A stretch of 64,000 nucleotides of DNA, taken from Eledone cirrhosa. Lineage: Eukaryota; Mollusca; Cephalopoda; Octopoda; Eledonidae. Shown piece by piece: positions 11,029 to 21,859 of this stretch. The stretch lies in NCBI GenBank assembly GCA_964016885.1, contig OZ024742.1, forward strand, positions 357,094,066 to 357,158,065. The letters are read 5' to 3'. The translations under genes and the position numbers were made by a program. Positions within the stretch are counted from its first letter, which is position 1. Each line of letters starts with the position of its first letter. Below the pieces are notes generated by a model. The model worked only from the letters and a program-made list of their open reading frames with translations. It was not told where the DNA came from and searched no databases.

Positions 11029-12194
11029 TTAAAAAGATCTATCTAAGATTATAAAGCAAAATTATTTCTTTTCAGAGGGTACCAAGTAAAATGAATCTTT
11101 CAGACATTATCAGTGGAAACATTGTTATTTTCCATGTGTTGAAAAATTAGATAAACTGTCCTACAGCTTTTTCATAAACTACGACAACAAAAACATGAAT
11201 AATTTCATAAACAGTATCTTAAATTTTCCTCATTTCATTAGAAATACCTCAAACCAAACAGTTTTAACTCAAAATTGCTTTCATTGTGTTACATTTTTAT
11301 ATATAAAATAGATTTTACTTTCTTTTAAATATATATTGATATGAACAAAATTTCATTTTGAACTAAATATTATTGTTCTGTGATATTTTTGTTTTTTATC
11401 TTACTCGGTTTGGAACGAAGCATTTTACTTTCAATTGAAGTAATGAAAAATAAATACTTATTTTCCATTAATATAATCTATAACAAAATATCTACAGGAT
11501 GTTAGAAATCAAAGAATATAAATTCACCTGTCAGGCACACATTCATTTATACATTCTAATAATTACAACTATTGATAGAGGTAACACGAAATATCTTTTG
11601 TTTCATGTACACTTGCTTCAACTTTGTCATAGTGAGAGATAGAGAGAAAGAAGTTGAAGGCATGAGTGAGAGATAGAGAGAAAGAAGTTGAAGGCATGAG
11701 TGAGAGATAGAGAAAGAGTAGGAAGCACGGCAGAAAAAGAACGAAGAAAGATATGAATTTTAAATATTAATTCTTAATGTGATGGTCATAGGATGGGCAT
11801 CCAGCTGTAGAAATCATGCAAAAAAGGGGCTGAAAAGACTCTTCAGTTTCAGTTATGTTAAAATAACTACAAGCTCTGTAATATCTGTGGAAGGATATAC
11901 AAACCCAGTGAACTTTATCCACCAGTAGACAACTTTCCAAAGGAAGGGTTGGAGGACTCTTCAGTGTTTTTCAAGGATATATCAACCTCCCTAATAATGA
12001 TACCATGTTAAATTTTTCCCAGAGAACTCTCTAGAAAATGAAAACTCATGTGACATGTGTCCATTCCTCGCCAACTTCTGCCCATCTGAGAGATTAGTAG
12101 TGCAGTTTAATTATTGACTGATGTGGTGACAACTCTTCTAACACTTTGTAGCAGGGAAATCACACACACACACATACACACAACCACCACCATC
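11029..12194. other. AT-rich DNA, no gene seen
   Basis: Mostly AT-rich and unassigned. It contains the 34-bp tandem repeat at 11631-11715 and a short LINE 3' relic near 11790-11815 (GGGCATCCAGCTGTAGAAA). Confidence 0.5.
11631..11715. repeat. 34-bp tandem repeat, about 2.5 units
   Basis: GTGAGAGATAGAGAGAAAG begins at 11632, 11666 and 11700. The first two units appear identical. Confidence 0.85.
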
Positions 12195-12325
12195 ACCATC
12201 ATCATCACCATTATTATTATTATTATTTTATGTCCGCTTTTCCCTGCTTGCAAGGGTTGGACGGGTTCTATTCAGCACAGCATCTCTCCACTTGTCACGG
12301 TCCTTCGTCATCTCCTCCGTAACTT
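12195..12325 (-). mobile_element. LINE family C, 3' end fragment
   Basis: An (ATT)n/(ATC)n run and CTTTTCCCTGCTTGCAAGGG lead into reverse-strand coding for the end of the LINE protein. It matches the better copy at 52412-52830, where the frame ends KWRDAVLNRTHSTLASR. Confidence 0.75.
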
Positions 12326-12970
12326 AAACTAACTAATATTGTCTTTACAGGTTCAAAACTAGGTTTTACTATATATGTGTATTAATATAAGCAAGTATTG
12401 CACCAATAAAAATATAAACATCGGCGAGAAAGGAGATTAGGAATGTATTTGCTTTAATAAATGTTTCTGTGTCTATTATAATTGACTACATATGCTTTCT
12501 TGTTCAAGCATTAAGTCCTGATATACATAAACAAAACCTTATCTACCTTCACATATGTATATATAGATATATCTATATATTCATATATACAAATGGAAGT
12601 TTATTAAAATTGAAGTTTTGGCTGTGGCCAAGCTAACGGTATGCAATTAGGAATGTGCAGCAAAGCACTCGATAAGGTTGTGTCACCTTAGAGTAATAAC
12701 ATATGTTAGATAGCTTGACAAATTGAAAACTGCAACCAGTGAAGCCTGCCACATGAAACCAAAGCAACAAAAACACCAATCAGCTATATATATAATCATA
12801 TATATAGTAAAACCCAGAATTAAAGGAATATCTTGATGGTCTGAAAAACTTAATTCAAATAGTTCTATAGAAGATAAATATCTTCAGTGAGAAGCTAAAA
12901 ATTCTTGTGTTTCAGATACTTGTCCTTCTTTGAAGAGAGAAAATATACGTACCATATTTTTATCAGTGAC
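12326..12970. other. AT-rich spacer, no gene seen
   Basis: Nothing recognised. Short TA palindromes occur near 12550-12590 and 12785-12805. Confidence 0.5.
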
Positions 12971-13199
12971 TTAACACTTTAGCATTTAAACTGGCCATAT
13001 CCGGCCAGAATTTTCTCACCTCTCTCTGTTCAAACCAGCCATAATCAGCTGCTCATACTAATATTAAGGTATTGTTCTCAAAATAAGTAACATCAAAATC
13101 TCATAGATTCAATATTATGTGAGATAATTATGTGAGGTAAAGCCTTTACTATGAAAATACAATAGGAAATATAGAGAAATGTGAATGCTTAAGGGTTAA
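12971..13199 (+). mobile_element. TTAA-flanked MITE, copy 1
   Basis: About 229 bp between TTAA at 12971 and 13196, beginning CACTTTAGCATTTAAACTGG and ending with the near-inverted TGCTTAAGGG. Ends of CCCTTT type next to TTAA are typical of non-autonomous piggyBac-like transposons. It belongs to an eight-member family in this window. Confidence 0.75.
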
Positions 13200-13546
13200 G
13201 CTTCCAAAATATTGGATTTTCTCACACTTTACTTGCTGCAGAATTATTTATAAAATACACACACGCACACACACATACCTACATATATATATATATATAA
13301 AATTCAATCTATGAAAACAACTTAGATAATATATGGACTCAAAAACTCAGGCTGAAAATTTGCCTTTTAGAATTTCCAAAAAAAATAATGGCAAAGCAGA
13401 CATATATGAAAAGTGATTAAATTCTACTCCAATCATCCTCTTAAAAAAACTCCAAATAAAACCCATCCCAAATGAACCAGAAAACCAACAAAGACTTGGA
13501 AAAAGATGGCCTTAAAAAAATTTCAATGGAGATAGGAGTATTATGG
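13200..13546. other. AT-rich spacer with a CA/TA run
   Basis: Microsatellite near 13255-13300. Otherwise unassigned. Confidence 0.5.
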
Positions 13547-13775
13547 TTAACCCTTTAACATTAAAATTACTCTATATTTACTATTGTATTTTCATTGTAA
13601 AGGCTTTATCTTATATAATTATCACACATGGTATCAAATCTACAAGATTTTGATATTATTTATTTTGAGAAAAATACTTTAACATAAGTGTGAACGACCA
13701 GTTACAGCCAGTTTGAACAGAAGGAGGTGAGAGAATTCTGGCCGGATATGGCCAGTTTAAATGCTAAAGGGTTAA
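13547..13775 (-). mobile_element. TTAA-flanked MITE, copy 2 (reverse)
   Basis: TTAA at 13547 and 13772 enclose 5'-CCCTTTAACATT and AAATGCTAAAGGG-3'. It is the same element as 12971-13199 in reverse orientation, 350 bp away, so the pair can fold into one large hairpin. Confidence 0.8.
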
Positions 13776-14280
13776 GTAAATAAATATTTTAAAAAGACTC
13801 CCGTTGCATTTTCAAATTCTTTTGCTTATATATATATATATAACCCAGAAACAAAGCAAAATGAAAAACAATTATTTAGGGGAAACCTTAAATAACTATT
13901 TTTTCAAAATAAAAATACAAGCAACAGACACAGAACTCCATGGTCATCAGCCCTTGAGATGGACTTGTGCAATTTCGACCCCTACCAACGGTACTGCTGG
14001 TCCACCCAGGGTCACACCGTTTGACATAAGCCAAATGCTATCCAGTGGAGTAAAAGACAAGAGACAAAAGATTCATTTATAGCAATTAAGCTACAAAACA
14101 CAGAGAATCTTGTGTGACGTCATGGAAAATGTGTGGTGCCTCACATAGCACGAGAGACATGAATGAAACAACTAAAATAAAGGGTTAAAAAAGCAAGAAG
14201 AAAGTAAGATATTGTATTAAAAAATATGAATATATATATTAGAAAAGGGAAGTAAGGTTCTATACAAAATAGTGGATATA
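13776..14280. other. unassigned, no gene seen
   Basis: A TA run lies near 13830. A GC-richer block (13925-14060) gives a 92-aa frame with no recognisable domain, which I do not call a gene. Confidence 0.45.
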
Positions 14281-14755
14281 GAGAAAAAATGAAATTGGAA
14301 ATAGCACGGAAAATATATTTTAGGGTCTATTTTTCTTTTTTTTTTCCTTTCTTTGATTCGTCAAAGTGACATTATGGAAAAGATGACATTATTGAAAAAA
14401 TGAGAGGGACAATTCTTTTAAAAACAGTTTTAAGATGTATATAAAGTGTTACCGGTTGCGATGTATTATTAAAATTAATCTTATCAAATGTTGAGTATTA
14501 AAATTAAAAAGAATTAATAGGAATTAAAACTAAATTCTTTTTAATTGTAATACTCAACATTTGATAAGATGAATTTTAATAATACATCGAAATCGGTTAT
14601 ACTTTATATACTTTATATACTTTATATACATTATAAAACTTTTTTTAAAAGAATTGTCTCTCTCATCTTTTCAATAAATAATGTCACTTTGACGAATCAA
14701 ATAAGGAAAAAAAGAATAACAGACCCTTAAATATATTTTCCGTGCAATTTCCAAC
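14281..14755. repeat. long imperfect palindrome (fold-back), about 230-bp arms
   Basis: The left arm (from GAAATTGGAAATAGCACGG, 14290) is mirrored by the right arm ending GTGCAATTTCCAACTTC near 14755. The centre is near 14515 (ATTAATAGGAATTAAA). The ATTTGATAAGATGAATTTT block and the GTCACTTTGACGAATC block are nearly perfect in both arms. No coding. It could form a cruciform, or a long dsRNA hairpin if transcribed. Confidence 0.85.
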
Positions 14756-14760
14756 TTCAC

Positions 14761-14762
14761 CT

Positions 14763-14850
<88 letters not shown>
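14761..14850. repeat. (CT)n (CA)n (CT)n (TA)n compound microsatellite
   Basis: Pure dinucleotide blocks in series. Open frames on both strands here are repeat translations. Confidence 0.95.
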
Positions 14851-14855
<5 letters not shown>

Positions 14856-15008
14856 CAAAGAAAGTGTGGTAAGAAACCAGATGGACCATAACACACCAGA
14901 ATACTCGATACTTGGGGTAGTAGAGTGGATAAGAGTTTGGATCTAGCTGTTGAAATGGCCAGAGCTCAGCCATTGGGGTCCTGACTCTTTTCCTATATTT
15001 ATATATAA
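14851..15008 (-). repeat. TA-flanked short element, copy 1
   Basis: The minus-strand sequence reads GGAAAAGAGTCAGGACCCC, then GGCTGAGCTC, then a TACCCCAAGTATCGAGTA block and CTTTCTTTGTT. TA runs bound it on both sides. Related copies are at 18857-19053, 33675-34060, 38080-38195 and 38226-38410. Confidence 0.65.
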
Positions 15009-15979
15009 ATAATGGTTTTGGATATCCACTTTACATGTTGGCATAGGTGTGAGCAATGTTTGAGGCTGTCTTACAGTTGGATCCCCTATTTTATGCCAAC
15101 TCTTCTAGAAGGCTCTAATGGTTTGCAGGAATATAGTGTATCTATTACATATAAAGCCAAAGATACATTTGATACATATACATGTGTGTGTGTGCAGCAA
15201 ATACCTTTTGTATATATATGTAGATATATATATAAAAGGACGAGGGAGAGAGAATTAGCAAGACAAGAGATCACGTTTGATTGTGTCTATTAATGTATAG
15301 AAACTAGAAGTAAATTACAATAGATATTCTTGCTTCCCCACCACCATCTCCCCTATACTTCTTCTCCTCCTCTTTTGCCAGCCAACCAGTTTTACCTTTT
15401 TTTTTTATGAAATTATAAAAGAAATATATGTAAAAATGAAGAAAGAATAAATATGTTATCTACTCCAAGCTATTATTGTACATTGGCATCTGTCCCATAA
15501 AGTCATAATTCTCTTCCTGTGGCATACTTGAAATTAAAATAATCAATATAGAAAATAAAATAAATTCAAACTTGGTGCTAAACAATTAGTTTCTTTTTTG
15601 TATTTTTTTTACTTTCACTTTTATATATTTCTTTATATTTCATTTCATTGCAAATAATTTCTGTTTCTTTATTTCTCGCAATACAAAAGAATACATATTC
15701 AAAATCTAAATTTTTTTAAATATTCATATGTATATTTTTGTTTTTATTTTATATGATATTTTGGTACATTCCACCAAACAAAAGCTTATCCTGGAAATCT
15801 ATAAATGGCCATAGCAAACGTAATAAAGAATTTACATATAGTAAATAGCAGAGAGGGGCAGGGGAGACAGTTTAGAATACATATGGAATTTGTTATATAT
15901 TTCAATAGATGAGAGAATTCTGATCCATGAAAATTTTAATATAAAACTATTAGAGCAAGAATCTGTTGAATAAATGTTC

Positions 15980-16034
<55 letters not shown>

Positions 16035-16604
16035 CCAGGCAGTGTAACTTGGAGTTACTGTAGGTTCACCCGGGTGAGCACTCGATGTTTAGGTTCACTT
16101 CAGTGTCGAGGTGTAGAGCTATACAGAGTGTATTATCGTGAAAAGATAACAAGGATGATTGGTTACTCCTTCATTACATTTATTGATTGGTGATGCACGT
16201 TTCGCCACTGATCAGCTCAAGGTTCGATCTATATCGATCTTACCCGACTCTGAAATCTGCGGCTCGGCGGACCCCTTAAAATGCTAGTAGAAAATGAATA
16301 CATGCTATATGATAAAATCAGAAATTCATATGTTGGTCAATAAAGATTGTTTTGATTGGTGGAATAGATCATAGGGATGTTTTTGCCTGTAGTGCATGTG
16401 GGGGTGGATGTGATGATAAAATGGTGGTGACGGTCACAGGCTGAGATAGGCTGTGGTGTGGGGGTGGTGGATTGTCGGTAGACAGATTGGCATATATTTG
16501 TGCCGGATTTTTGTGTGTGGTGTGAGTGTGGTGTTGTTGTTTGTGGTAATGGTGTTTATGGTGGTGTAATGGATGTGTTGGTGTTGTCAAATTCAATAAG
16601 GAGA
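15009..16604. other. AT-rich unassigned DNA with microsatellites
   Basis: No gene seen. It contains a (CT)n(TA)n run at 15978-16034, an unassigned GC-richer block at 16035-16260 and GT-rich low-complexity DNA at 16390-16590. A partial hammerhead look-alike at 16184-16222 was considered and rejected. Confidence 0.5.
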
Positions 16605-17945
16605 AGGCAATAATGGAGGAGTTTAAGACCGGATGCCCATGAGAACTCCTGTATGCTGATGACCTCGCACTTATAGCTGAATTTATGGTAGAACTAGAGA
16701 AGAAATTCCAAACTTGGAAGCAGGGATAAGAAAGAAAGGGTCTCAAAGTCAACATGACAAAGACTAAGGTCCTTGTAAGTAGACGAGAAAACATAACCCA
16801 GATCCCCCCAGGGAAATCGCCTTGCTCAGTATGTAGGAGGGGTGTAGGTAGAAACTCCATTCTCTGCCCCAAATGCAAATAATGGGTACACAAGAGATGT
16901 AGCAGGATCTCAGGAAACTTTACTAAGAATGTAGGCTTCACATGTAGCAACTGTGCTGGGACAGCAAGCCTCAAACAGCCACAGGAAACAAGTACCACTA
17001 AACTCTGGGAGGACTCTGTAGAAACAGTAGACAGCTTCTATTACCTAGGTGACCGAATTAGCAGGGGAGGTGGGTGTTCAGAAAGTAAAAATAACTAGGT
17101 TAAGAACGGGATGGAAGAAGTTCAGGGAGCTACTGCCACTGCTAGCTGCAAAAGGCTTTTCCCTCAAAATGAAAGGCAGACTGTATGATGCGTGTATATG
17201 AACAGCAATGTTACATGGTAGTGAGACCTGGGCACTGAAGGTGGAAGACTTATGTAGATTAGAAAGAAACGAAGCCTGTATTCTCGAATGGATGTGTAAT
17301 ACGCGAACGGCAAAGCATAAATGAATTGAGAGAGAGAGACTGAGTATAAGAGGAATCAAATGCTGTGTGCAGGAGAGGCGGTTGCATTGGTATGGACATG
17401 TGATGGGTATGAAGGATGACAGCTGCATAAAAAGGTGCAGAGCACTAGAAGTCGAGTGGGGAGACCCAAGAAGACTTGGGATGAGGTGATAAAAGCCGAC
17501 CTTACCCAATTACACCTCTCAAAGGTGATGACCGTGACCTCTGGTGACCTCTGGCGTCACGCAGTAATACAGAAGACCCAACCCCAAATGGGTTCAAGCC
17601 GAAGCTGAAGCATATAGACAATATGTCCACACACCCTCCCACTGCAAAGTGGTCGTGGAGGTGCCACGACAAAAAAGCACCCAGCCCACACTGTAAAGTG
17701 GACGTGTAGGCGCCACGGAATAAAAGCACCCAGCCCACTCTGTAAAGTGGACGTGTAGGCGCCACGGAAAAAAAGCACCCAGCACTCATTGTAAATGAGG
17801 TTGGTGTTAGGAAGGGCATCCAGCTGTAGAAATCAAGCCAGGATTAGTTCCCGTATGAGCAAGACAATGCCCACAACAGGACAACCCGTCTAACCCATGC
17901 TAGCGTGGAAGAACGGACGTAAAACGATGATGATGATGATGATAC
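16605..17945 (+). mobile_element. LINE family B, fragment 2
   Basis: Begins inside the RT domain (EEFKTGCP, LLYADDLALIAE region). It continues through the C4HC3 zinc finger and C-terminal domain into the 3' untranslated region, which carries two close repeats of the GTAAAGTGGACGTGTAGGCG block (near 17690 and 17745). It ends in (GAT)n at 17926-17942. It has several stops and frameshifts: TGA for TGG at 16642, a stop in the zinc-finger region, and the shared TGA after DACI at 17200. Confidence 0.9.
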
Positions 17946-18527
17946 ATAGACACACTTAGTCTGACAAAAACGTTGTATACATACACATGTGTATATATAT
18001 ATGTATATAGAGAGGGGGATAGCCAGTGGAGATGGCGTTGTTGATAGAGAGAGGGGGAGAGCCAATGGCGTTGTACATATAAATATACTTACACACAGAC
18101 ACACACACTTGCGTTGTTTAGGGAGGGATGATATGTGTTGGTGATGTTAATGATGTTAATGATTGTTGAAGTATGGAGATTATCTAGTGGTGGCGATGGT
18201 GGTGTGTGCAGTAGAATATTTACAGGATCGAATTTTAAGGAAGGATTGCAGGTTAAAAAAAGACAGAGGAAACACGGGGAAACAAGGTTGTGGGTGTGGG
18301 ATGGTAGACATATAGCGATGTCTATGGTGGTGGTGGTGGTGGCTATGGAGTGATATGATCGACATTATATTTACAGGATTGGATGCTACTGTAGTTTACA
18401 AGGTAAAACCTGACAGAGAGGACAGATAGAACACCATGGTACTGAGATGAAGGGTGTATGGTGATGTATCTTTTGGTGGGGGTGAAGGATGCGACATGAT
18501 ATTTACTTCTGAACTTTCCAACTGCAA
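17946..18527. repeat. degenerate GT-rich tandem repeat region
   Basis: A short duplicated block GAGAGGGGGA-GCCA at 18011 and 18048, then roughly 130-160-bp degenerate units each containing an ATATTTACAGGAT-like motif (18210, 18368, 18499) and GGTGGTGGTGG runs. No convincing gene. Confidence 0.55.
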
Positions 18528-18602
18528 CCACATTTACAGTGAATGCTGGGTGCTTTTTTTCCTGTGGCGCCTACACGTCCACTTTACAGTGTGGGTCGGG
18601 TG
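18528..18602 (-). mobile_element. LINE 3' untranslated fragment
   Basis: Contains the reverse of the family B block, with GGCGCCTACACGTCCACTTT matching 17690-17770. Confidence 0.75.
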
Positions 18603-18716
18603 TACATATACATATATATATATATACAGACATATATGTGCGTGTGAGTCCTGGGTTCAATCATGGGGTAACCACAGCAAAGTACTCAATATATTAGTAG
18701 AGTGTAAACATCATGT

Positions 18717-18821
18717 TTAATATAGAAATGGCTTCTACAGAACTACAACTGTTTCATTCAAAAGAAATAATCAGGAAAGCCGATTGTAGGCTTTCCTGAT
18801 GATTTCTATATTAAATATTAA

Positions 18822-18822
<1 letters not shown>
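18717..18822. repeat. short fold-back
   Basis: Outer arms TTTAATATAGAAAT and ATTTCTATATTAAA, and an inner hairpin ATCAGGAAAGCC / GGCTTTCCTGAT around GATTGTA. No coding. Confidence 0.8.
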
Positions 18823-18856
<34 letters not shown>

Positions 18857-18860
<4 letters not shown>

Positions 18861-18970
18861 AACAAGTAAGACCCCGACGGCTGAGCTCAAGCCGTTTCGA
18901 CGGCTAATTCAGTCCAGAATTAGCCGTCGAAACGGCTTGAGCTCAGCCGTCGGGGTCTTACTTGTTCCTA
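18857..18970. repeat. perfect 53-bp-arm hairpin
   Basis: The arm beginning AGGAACAAGTAAGACCCCG is answered by a perfect reverse complement ending CTTACTTGTTCCT, with only AGTCCA as the loop. Each arm contains smaller self-complementary GACGGCT/AGCCGTC blocks. Its GC content is far above the surroundings. Either a recent inverted duplication inside a TA-flanked element or a strong RNA hairpin source. Confidence 0.9.
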
Positions 18971-19053
18971 TTACCCACTCTACTACCCTAAGTATTGAGT
19001 ACTTTGGTGCGTTATGGTCCACCTGGTTCCTTACCATATTTCCTTCGTTATAT
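18857..19053 (+). repeat. TA-flanked short element, copy 2
   Basis: Same family as 14851-15008 (GACCCCGACGGCTGAGCTC ... TAAGTATTGAGTAC ... GGTTCCTTACCATATTTCC). It sits between TA runs at 18827-18856 and 19053-19073. The 5' part is duplicated in inverted orientation to give the perfect hairpin. Confidence 0.75.
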
Positions 19054-19261
19054 ATATATATATATATATATATTGGAGCTCAGTTGGTTCTGATGGTGAG
19101 TTCTATACTTGATTCAATCAATGGATTTTCTTGCTAGTGAAATTGCCATGCAAGTGGTTGAGTATTCCACAGACAGAGGCAGCCTTAAAGTAGTTCTTTG
19201 CGAGATTCAGGGTGAAACATGTGTGACGAGATTGCTCTCTTGACTTACAGGTACAATTAAT

Positions 19262-19800
19262 TCTGGCCAGCTGAGTAGGGCTGGATTTAATTGAGTGCAA
19301 ATGGGGCAATTGCCACAGCCCCCCCCCCCCCCCCCTGCAGTGGGGACCCCAACAGCAACAGCTGCAGCAATTTATTAGTACCCTCTGCTGGGGGTTTCAG
19401 GTTTATCTCTTTGACAACGACGACTATATTTTTAGCAAAATGTATTTTATGTCCTTACTGTGGCAAACTTCAACAAATGTCTGGTCTCTACTACTACTAC
19501 TACTACTCCCACCACCACCACCAACACTACTACTACTACTACTACTACTACTACCGCTAGTGTAAATGTCTGGTGTCAGACTCTAACAATCTGTCCTACA
19601 CAGTGTAGAAAGTGGCCGTAAAATGAGGATGGTTAGATGTCTTGAATTTAATACCTGTATGTATAACTTTTCAATTCCAATTAACTGTGCCAAGCTGACT
19701 TTGATATGTAAAATTGGGGGTTTGCTGTGTATTGGGGGGTCCAGGACCCCAAGATCTGGCCTTGCATCTGGGTGGACTGCATCAACTATAGGACTTTGCT
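19262..19800 (+). repeat. dispersed repeat with poly-C and (CTA)n insertions
   Basis: Shares the block TTTAATACCTGTATGTATAA through AAAATTGGGGGTTTGC with 52140-52410 and 58832-59117. A 16-base C run (19319-19334) and (CTA)n repeats (19489-19555) interrupt it. Non-coding. Confidence 0.7.
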
Positions 19801-19825
19801 GATTGGGACCCACAAGCTATGCTGG

Positions 19826-20178
19826 GGGCTTGGAGGCCATGATTTCCAGCATAGTTACATCCCTTTACGGTCTGAGTTCAAATCCCGCCGAGGTTAACTT
19901 TGCCTTTCATCCTTACGGGGTCGATAAAATAAAGTACCAGTAATGTACTGAGTAATTGCTGGCCTTGTGCCAAAAGTAGAAACAAGTATTCTATGTACTA
20001 TACATTCACCTTTGGTGAGTTGTAGTGTACGTGAGCACTGTACACAATCATTTTCATTATATTATAGTACATAGAATAATTATTTCTACTATTGGCACAA
20101 GGCCAGCAATTACCCAGTACATTACTGGTACTTTATTTTATCGACCCCGTAAGGATGAAAGGCAAAGTCAACCTCGGT
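19826..20178. mobile_element. inverted SINE pair around a CR1-like 3' scrap
   Basis: 19826-19998 is a plus-strand SINE (B box GAGTTCAAATCCCGCC, tail CCAAAAGTAGAAACAA). 19999-20070 is a CR1-like 3' end. 20075-20178 is a head-truncated SINE on the minus strand. A CR1-like scrap on the minus strand follows at 20179-20215. The tails face each other, so a transcript could form a hairpin of about 100 bp. Confidence 0.8.
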
Positions 20179-20215
20179 ACATAGAATAATGTACAAAAGT
20201 CAGATACTTGTGTAC

Positions 20216-20783
20216 AAATATTCCAATACGGCAAGGCCTAATGGATTCCCCTTGCAGCACGTACAATCTGGACACTCACACACACCTTGGTGTTATGACA
20301 ATACTATATATCATTTCACACCTTTTATTATTAAGGTTTTTGATGTTCTATTGAGAGAATCGTTTTTACTGAAAATATCAAATAATGTACAGCATTTTTA
20401 CCAGTATCACAAAAATGCTGGTCCACCCACACACACATACACACACACACACATATATACACACACACATACACACGCGTACACTAACATACAAAGAGAC
20501 ATATACACACACACACACCTCTCCGTATAAGACGAGCTGAAAAATATCTTTTAACATATTAAAATATCCCCCACACACGTACAGACACATTCCTACTGAC
20601 CGATCCCTCTACCACGAATTACTCTGTTACATACACACACACACACACACTTGTCTTAATAGGCATCTGAACTGTTGACCTGTCAGCAGGCTGCGGTTCG
20701 CACACACATCCCTGCTGACCATTATCACAACAACGAAGCTCTTTACTACTACTACTACTACACACACACACACACACACACAT
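20216..20783. other. AT-rich and CA-rich spacer
   Basis: (CA)n runs near 20428-20515, 20631-20650 and 20759-20780. No gene seen. Confidence 0.6.
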
Positions 20784-21197
20784 ATTTGTCTTGAAAGACT
20801 TATTTTTCAGTGACTTCTCAATCAGCCGAGACAAACCTACATTTGGCGCAAAATCAATTTTTAACATTCACATGACCTCTACCGACCAATCAAAATTGTT
20901 TTGACCACAATAAGTTTTGCAACACGAATTGGCGCGAAACTTATTTTAACACATCTAGAGCCACTTTTTTCACATAAAACAGGTAGAATTTCCAAAACTA
21001 ATCGGATTAGAGCAAACATCACGGGTGCTCTATCTCAAAATTATTTTTGAAAAGCATTAGAAATGCGCAACCGGTAAAGACTTAAAACCAAAACTGAATA
21101 CTAACCAATACTATTACTAATTTTTACTTATTCCTAATTAAACTATTTTTTACTGGGAACAATTTGTCAGCATTTTCTTTTCCTTTTACCAATATAT
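20784..21197 (+). repeat. 414-bp non-coding dispersed repeat, copy 1
   Basis: Runs from ATTTGTCTTGAAAGACTTAT to TTTTACCAATATAT. A second, very similar copy lies at 49809-50224 in the same orientation. Differences are scattered substitutions and one- or two-base indels. It has no open frame and no visible terminal repeats. Inner blocks such as TTGGCGCAAAATCAATTTTT and GACCAATCAAAATTG are conserved in both. Confidence 0.85.
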
Positions 21198-21265
21198 CAT
21201 AACTCGTGTGTTACACCTCTATTTTTTAAATATATATATATATACATATATTCATTCCTCATATA

Positions 21266-21299
<34 letters not shown>

Positions 21300-21460
21300 T
21301 TAAGGATACTATTTATGGTTATGTATATAATAAAACCTTTTATAGTTATATATATTTTAAACCCTAAATAGTGAAAGACAGTAATTCATTACTATCTTAT
21401 TACCAGTAAGATAAATAGCTCAATGTAACAACATCAGTTGTTTTACAGAGCAGTTATATA

Positions 21461-21859
21461 GAAATTACATGAATCAAAGTTCAGTTTAAATCATTTATTT
21501 GCTTACAATTGTTTCCTCCAAACCGAGGTTCGGATTCTTCGGAGCAATTATTTAGTGATTTTTTACATACTCGACCTCCTTTTCAACACAAGAGACATAT
21601 AGAAACATATGTATATATTGACCCACAGTGGGTTGACATCCATCATAATAATATAGCATGGCAATTTACATACAAAGGTTACAGTCATATTAAAGGACAA
21701 AATTAAAGTTAAAATAAAAATAAAAATAAAAATAAAACATTGGCAGTTTATGAAGATAAAGCAAGAGGAAAGTTTAGAGTAGTCAGTGTATGTAACAGTC
21801 TCACGTGTGGCATGCACGCGTGTCTTATTTATACAGGATTATAGTGCGGCAGATTGTTA
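21461..21859 (-). repeat. PLE pseudo-LTR, sense copy
   Basis: Almost perfect inverted match to 23761-24159 (from GAAATTACATGAATCAAAG to GCGGCAGATTGTTA). It holds a hammerhead at 21488-21561 and an (AAAATA)n stretch near 21715-21740. Confidence 0.9.
21488..21561 (-). ncRNA. hammerhead ribozyme in the PLE repeat (variant core)
   Basis: Minus strand. Stem I has UUGCU (21547-21543) pairing with AGCAA (21503-21499), an internal loop, then AAAUCA/UGAUUU. The core is CCGAAGA (21542-21536). Stem II has eight pairs, TCCGAACC with GGTTTGGA, one of them a G-U wobble. GAAA and stem III palindrome ACAATTGT follow (21512-21505), with A as the cleavage nucleotide (cut between 21504 and 21503). Position 4 of the core is C where U is almost invariant, which may reduce or abolish cleavage. 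Confidence 0.7.

Noticed and set aside
13925..14082. Possible host exon in a GC-richer block
   Set aside because: No splice-site pair, domain or second copy supports it.
16184..16222. Hammerhead look-alike on the minus strand (CTGATCA, GTGGC, GAAAC, GTGCATC)
   Set aside because: The core has C where G8 is required, the stretch before GAAA is too short for a normal stem II, and the flanks do not pair as stem I.
18795..18812. CTGATGATTTC on the plus strand, similar to the satellite ribozyme core
   Set aside because: No GAAA follows at a usable distance; the sequence belongs to a simple fold-back (18717-18822).
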